A stretch of DNA of 62,448 bases from a virus. The stretch is from positions 1 through 62,448 of the IMG/VR virus record IMGVR_UViG_3300010885_063646. One strand, 5' to 3'. Shown piece after piece: positions 59,116 through 62,448 of the stretch. The notes under the pieces were generated by a model. The model ran no database searches. It worked only from the letters and a program-made list of their open reading frames with translations, and was not told the origin of the DNA. The position numbers and the translations under genes were made by a program. Within the stretch, counting starts at the first letter, position 1. Every line of letters begins with the position of its first letter.

Positions 59116-59906
59116 CCACATACCCACACGAACGCAGTTGCACAGCAACCGATAGACCCGATACCCGGCTTTACGACCGGGTGCCGCTTACCGCCACCGA
59201 GGTGTTGGGCCACCGGGGGCCGGCCACCGGAATTGCCACCCCATTCGTCTTCCCCGCCCGCACCGCGTTCACCGGCGTGCTCGGCGTCGGCAAGGACTAC
59301 ATCGCCAAGAAGCACGGTTTCGAGATTCTGGGCTTCGCCGACCCGATTTACACGTTGGCCCGTCGGTACCTCGGGACTGACGACAAAGCCATCCCCGGCG
59401 TCCGGAAGTTCCAACAGGACGTCGGACAGTGGGGCCGCGGTCTTGTCACCGCAGAGCAGCCCCTGACGACCGAGCGCCACCGCATCACCACGGAAATCCG
59501 TGAAGAGGGGGTCAGCATCCCGGGCGAGGGTGTTTTTGATGCCAGTGACTACGGACTCAACCCGGAATTCTGGGTCAACATCATGCTTTCCCGAATCCGG
59601 CGCAGGTTCCGCAGCGCGTCCATCGCGGTGACGAACTGCCGATTTGCAAACGAACTGGCCGCGCTGACGTCCGTCGGCTTTCGCACGTACCACGTAACGT
59701 GCTCCCCCGAGACGTTGTCTGAGCGCCGCGAGGCTGCCGGCTACAAGGACCCCACCGTCTTCAACAATATCAGCGAGCAACTCGCATTGGAGTTTGACCG
59801 GCGGTTCCGGGCAGACGAGCTTGTCGCGCCCAGAGTCGACGTCATCTGGAACGACTACCGGCCCGTGCCGGCGGCCTTGAACAACCAAGTTTTGGTCAAC
59901 CCGTGA
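59112..59906 (+). CDS. Deoxynucleoside monophosphate kinase
   Basis: 264 residues. Phosphorylates dNMPs, supplying dNDPs for phage DNA synthesis. P-loop FTGVLGVGKDYIAK (GxxGxGK), a lid-type FADPIYTLARRYL segment, and TNCRFANELAA as in other phage dNMP kinases. An N-terminal extension of about 50 residues precedes the P-loop, longer than usual, so a start further in cannot be excluded. ATGA overlap with the regulator gene supports ATG 59112. Acts with the HD protein after it. Confidence 0.72.
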   Translation: MTTYPHERSCTATDRPDTRLYDRVPLTATEVLGHRGPATGIATPFVFPARTAFTGVLGVGKDYIAKKHGFEILGFADPIYTLARRYLGTDDKAIPGVRKFQQDVGQWGRGLVTAEQPLTTERHRITTEIREEGVSIPGEGVFDASDYGLNPEFWVNIMLSRIRRRFRSASIAVTNCRFANELAALTSVGFRTYHVTCSPETLSERREAAGYKDPTVFNNISEQLALEFDRRFRADELVAPRVDVIWNDYRPVPAALNNQVLVNP

Positions 59907-59951
59907 TGCCGCGGGAGACTTTCTAACAACAAGCATAAGCATTACCTGAAC

Positions 59952-60524
59952 ATGAAAATGACCACTGCCTCCGGGCGCTACATCGACCTCTCCGACATTG
60001 GTACCTCCTTTTCGGAGGCGGCCATCACCAAGGGGGACCTCGTCGAGGAAATCTCCCGGGGCCTCGCCAACACCCTCCGGTTCTCCGGGCAACTCGGCAA
60101 CCTGACGGTCGCCCAGCACAGCCTGCTGGTGGCACGCATCGCCAAGCACCGCAAGCAGTCGTCTCGGCAGCAGCTCATCGGCCTGCTCCACGACGCGTCC
60201 GAGGCGTACCTCGGCGACATCCCGACCCCGCTGAAGAGGCTGCTTCCCGACTACCGGGCGCTCGAATCCAAAGTCATGTGCGCCATCCACGCTCGGTTTT
60301 TGGATGCCTTCTGGCTTTCGAGGCCGGAGAAGGAACTCCTCGACGCTGCGGACGTGGCCGCGTTCGAGCTGGAGGTGACCCTGCATAGCCCGTTCCCGTT
60401 CCCCTGCTACGGCATGGAGCGCGGCATCCACGTCCCGGCAGAGTTCGAGACCGAGGAGGTGTTGCGGTCGCGGGAAGAGGCGGCAGAGGAGTTCAACGAA
60501 GCCCTCTGGGGGATTGTGCTCTGA
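59952..60524 (+). CDS. HD-domain 5'-nucleotidase, YfbR-like
   Basis: 190 residues of HD type. It has the YfbR-like features TVAQHSLLVARIAKH, LLHDASEAYLGDIPTPLK and LPDYRALESKV, the H..HD..D metal site. YfbR enzymes hydrolyse dNMPs to nucleosides; in phages it may tune pools together with ThyX and the kinase. The start ATG 59952 is preceded by ATTACC with a 5-nt gap. A small hypothetical gene follows. Confidence 0.83.
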   Translation: MKMTTASGRYIDLSDIGTSFSEAAITKGDLVEEISRGLANTLRFSGQLGNLTVAQHSLLVARIAKHRKQSSRQQLIGLLHDASEAYLGDIPTPLKRLLPDYRALESKVMCAIHARFLDAFWLSRPEKELLDAADVAAFELEVTLHSPFPFPCYGMERGIHVPAEFETEEVLRSREEAAEEFNEALWGIVL

Positions 60525-60526
60525 TT

Positions 60527-60829
60527 ATGGAGGCCCTTGAACAGGAGTTTGCTGCCGCGGTCGCCGGACTTCGTGCCCGGGTCGACGTGGTGCGGTTGCG
60601 GCTCATCCTCAAAACCGATTCCCGGGATTTGACCGTTGAAAAACTGTTCCGTGGGATACCCCTCCGGGAAGGCGACCAACCGAAAAAGTGGTTTCCTGCG
60701 GCCCGGGAATTGTGGTACGCAAAGGTCCACCTCGACACGGCTGTCAAGCTCGGGTTCGGCGGCACCACTTTCAACCGCGCCGTTCGGCACCTTGAGAAGG
60801 CTGAGAAACTGTCGCTCCAGACGCTATGA
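60527..60829 (+). CDS. Hypothetical protein, 100 aa
   Basis: Starts 3 bp after the HD gene. Helical and charged (LEQEFAAAVAGLRARVDVV, NRAVRHLEKAEKLSLQ) with a hydrophobic RLRLILKTDS part. Unknown. It probably shares the operon of the HD and helicase genes. Confidence 0.55.
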   Translation: MEALEQEFAAAVAGLRARVDVVRLRLILKTDSRDLTVEKLFRGIPLREGDQPKKWFPAARELWYAKVHLDTAVKLGFGGTTFNRAVRHLEKAEKLSLQTL

Positions 60830-60833
60830 CCCC

Positions 60834-62201
60834 ATGCAGACCAAGCTGTACGACTACCAAGAAGAAGCCGTCGAGCATAACGAAACCCTCCTTCGAGGGG
60901 GTTTGGCATGCGTGCTCGATGGTTCGGACATGGGCACGGGCAAAACTCCGACGACTGTGGAACTGCTTCGTCGTATCGACCTGCCAACCGTCGTTGTCTG
61001 TCCCAAGGTCAGCACCCAGTCGTGGCTCCGCTGGGGTGACGCTGGAGGAGCGTCGTTCGCCGCGACCGGATACGAGGCACTTCGTACCGGTAAATCGGGC
61101 TTCGGTACGTGGAAAACGCGGAAAGCGTGGTTGAAAAAGCCTGACGGCACGTCGGGTATGGTCGAAGAGCGGTTCGAGTTCGTGTGGGACGAATCGGTCG
61201 GCCGGGTGGTGTTCGACGAGGCCCACCGTTGCTCGGCGCCGGACAGCCAGAATTCCATGATGCTGCGGGACGCCCGGAAACAAGGGCTCCAGATTGTGCT
61301 CGTCACCGCCACGCCGGCCGAGAACCCGCTCCAGATGCGGGCGATGGGTTTTGCGCTCGACCTCCACGACTACAAGGCGTTTTACAAGGGCTGGATTCAA
61401 AAACTCGGCTACCACCCGGGTGTTTTTGCGGCGTTCGACTGGACCCGGGACGAGTACCGGCAGCGCATGTTCATGGACAAACTGCACGCCCAGATGTGGC
61501 CTGCCCACGGGGTGCGGGTGCGCAAGACCGACCCCCGGGTGAGCGCGAAGTTCCCGAACGGCATCATTTCTGTCGACCTCGTCGAGGTAGACGCCAAGCA
61601 CGAGCTGGCTCGGCTTGAAGGCGTCGCCATGGCCGCGTGGGAGGCCATCCAAGAGTGCAAACGGACGGGGGCCTCGGAGACGCACCCACAGGTCGTGTAC
61701 ACGCGCACGTTGCAAGAACTCGAAGTCTTGATGGTGCCGAGCATGGTTGAACTCATCAAGGAGGCCGTCTCCAAGGGCCGGCATTGCCCCGTCTTCGTGA
61801 ACTACTCCGGCACCATCCGGGCGCTCCAGCAAGCGTTCCCGAAGGCTCCTGTCATCGACGGCGAGCACAACGACCCGACGTACCGCCAGTGGGTCATGGA
61901 CACGTTCCAACAGGACGAACACCCAGTGTTGCTGGCGAACAGCAAGGCCGGCGGAGAATCAATTTCTCTGCATGACCTGCGAGGGCAGCATCCCCGGGAA
62001 GTTTTCATGCTGCCGGGCACCAGCGCCCGGGGCTTCAAACAGGTGACGGGCCGTGCGGACCGTGCGGGTGCCGTCAGCGACGTTTTGACTCGATGCCTTG
62101 TCGCCGCAGGGTCAAAACAAGAGAAACTGAAAAAGAGTCTTGACCAGAAACTCAGCAACATCCAGACTCTCGTCGACGGTGACCTTGCAATTTACAACTG
62201 A
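60834..62201 (+). CDS. SNF2-like DNA helicase
   Basis: 455 residues, SF2/SNF2 type. Walker A DMGTGKT near residue 34, DEAH box VVFDEAHRC near residue 127, motif III VTATPAEN near 157, and a C-terminal helicase lobe with the late QVTGRADRAG arginine motif near residue 401. It probably remodels or unwinds DNA during replication or recombination. ATG 60834 is chosen from the CCCCATG context. Earlier in-frame starts overlap the 100-residue gene. Length fits phage SNF2 helicases. Confidence 0.88.
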   Translation: MQTKLYDYQEEAVEHNETLLRGGLACVLDGSDMGTGKTPTTVELLRRIDLPTVVVCPKVSTQSWLRWGDAGGASFAATGYEALRTGKSGFGTWKTRKAWLKKPDGTSGMVEERFEFVWDESVGRVVFDEAHRCSAPDSQNSMMLRDARKQGLQIVLVTATPAENPLQMRAMGFALDLHDYKAFYKGWIQKLGYHPGVFAAFDWTRDEYRQRMFMDKLHAQMWPAHGVRVRKTDPRVSAKFPNGIISVDLVEVDAKHELARLEGVAMAAWEAIQECKRTGASETHPQVVYTRTLQELEVLMVPSMVELIKEAVSKGRHCPVFVNYSGTIRALQQAFPKAPVIDGEHNDPTYRQWVMDTFQQDEHPVLLANSKAGGESISLHDLRGQHPREVFMLPGTSARGFKQVTGRADRAGAVSDVLTRCLVAAGSKQEKLKKSLDQKLSNIQTLVDGDLAIYN

Positions 62202-62208
62202 AAACCGA

Positions 62209-62448
62209 ATGAGTACCGAACGCCTACATCACCCATTCTCACCCAGCACGCTCCAGACCCGCGAGGCGTCTCCGTGCTATCACCCCCGCGGTGGAACCAG
62301 CGAGGCCGCCGAAGCCGGCACGCGGCAGCACGACGCAACCGAGCACGAGGACCACGCCAACCCACTCCTCAGCGACGACCAGAGCCGGGCCGTTGCAGAG
62401 TGCGTCGCGCTGCTTGACTCCGCCGTGCGTGACATGGGCGAGGGTGCC
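62209..62448 (+). CDS. RecB/DUF2800-like nuclease, N-terminal 80 residues only
   Basis: Gene cut by the right window edge. Visible part: a Ser-Pro-x3-Leu-x4-Ser-Pro-Cys segment (PFSPSTLQTREASPCYHP) followed by GGTSEAAEAGTRQHDATEHE, the typical start of PD-(D/E)XK phage exonucleases and DUF2800-like proteins. The catalytic acids would lie downstream, outside the window. Such a nuclease next to a helicase suggests a recombination pair. Confidence 0.5.
   Translation, partial: MSTERLHHPFSPSTLQTREASPCYHPRGGTSEAAEAGTRQHDATEHEDHANPLLSDDQSRAVAECVALLDSAVRDMGEGA

Overview
This 62.4 kb window is most of the genome of a tailed dsDNA bacteriophage with a podovirus-like gene plan. It carries a large terminase, portal, scaffold, major capsid protein, tail-adaptor and tail-nozzle candidates, internal (ejected) virion proteins, and its own replication genes. 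No integrase, CI-like repressor or phage RNA polymerase was recognised, so a lytic phage that uses host RNA polymerase is the simplest reading. The host is not certain. An Ig-like domain of the type very common in Verrucomicrobiota proteins, the GC-rich sequence and the lack of Shine-Dalgarno sites on most genes make a verrucomicrobial host a reasonable but unproven guess.

Layout. (1) 2-8223, plus strand: replication and early functions: a family A DNA polymerase cut by the left edge, a primase-helicase, a sigma-like factor, a RuvC-like nuclease, an HTH-metallophosphoesterase fusion, an HNH protein and a zinc-ribbon protein. (2) 46887 down to 8099, minus strand: one long late block. In transcription order it holds three small genes (one a possible small terminase), a regulatory gap, a glycosyltransferase, the large terminase, a short tRNA region, Cys-rich proteins, portal, scaffold, two more glycan-related proteins (one a fusion with a GH130-like propeller), capsid, four fibre-like genes, a holin candidate, tail adaptor, nozzle, two ejection proteins, a 2558-residue polyvalent protein and a lipoprotein. 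(3) 46882-47004: an AT-rich divergent control region flanked by inverted repeats. (4) 46999-62448, plus strand: an accessory/early block of many small genes, a repeat protein of 592 residues, a two-gene GDP-L-fucose pathway, ThyX, a dNMP kinase, an HD nucleotidase, a SNF2-like helicase and the start of a RecB-like nuclease. The right end and the left end are both plus-strand replication genes, so the window was probably cut from a circular map inside the replication module.

How the genes work together. ThyX, the dNMP kinase and the HD phosphohydrolase adjust nucleotide pools for the phage polymerase and primase-helicase. The two sigma/HTH-like regulators may direct host RNA polymerase. GDP-fucose synthesis plus three glycosyltransferase-like genes embedded in the head module suggest glycan modification, perhaps of the virion. 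The giant polyvalent protein sits directly after the internal virion proteins and joins a HEVGH metallopeptidase, an ADP-ribosyltransferase-like domain, a GNAT acetyltransferase and several phage-specific domains, as expected for a protein injected with the DNA to act on the host.

The most unusual sequence signals are: promoter-like pairs placed so close to start codons that the transcripts would be leaderless; a GACATTAC element before several late genes; and an identical 39-bp hairpin fused to the start codon of two paralogous fibre genes.
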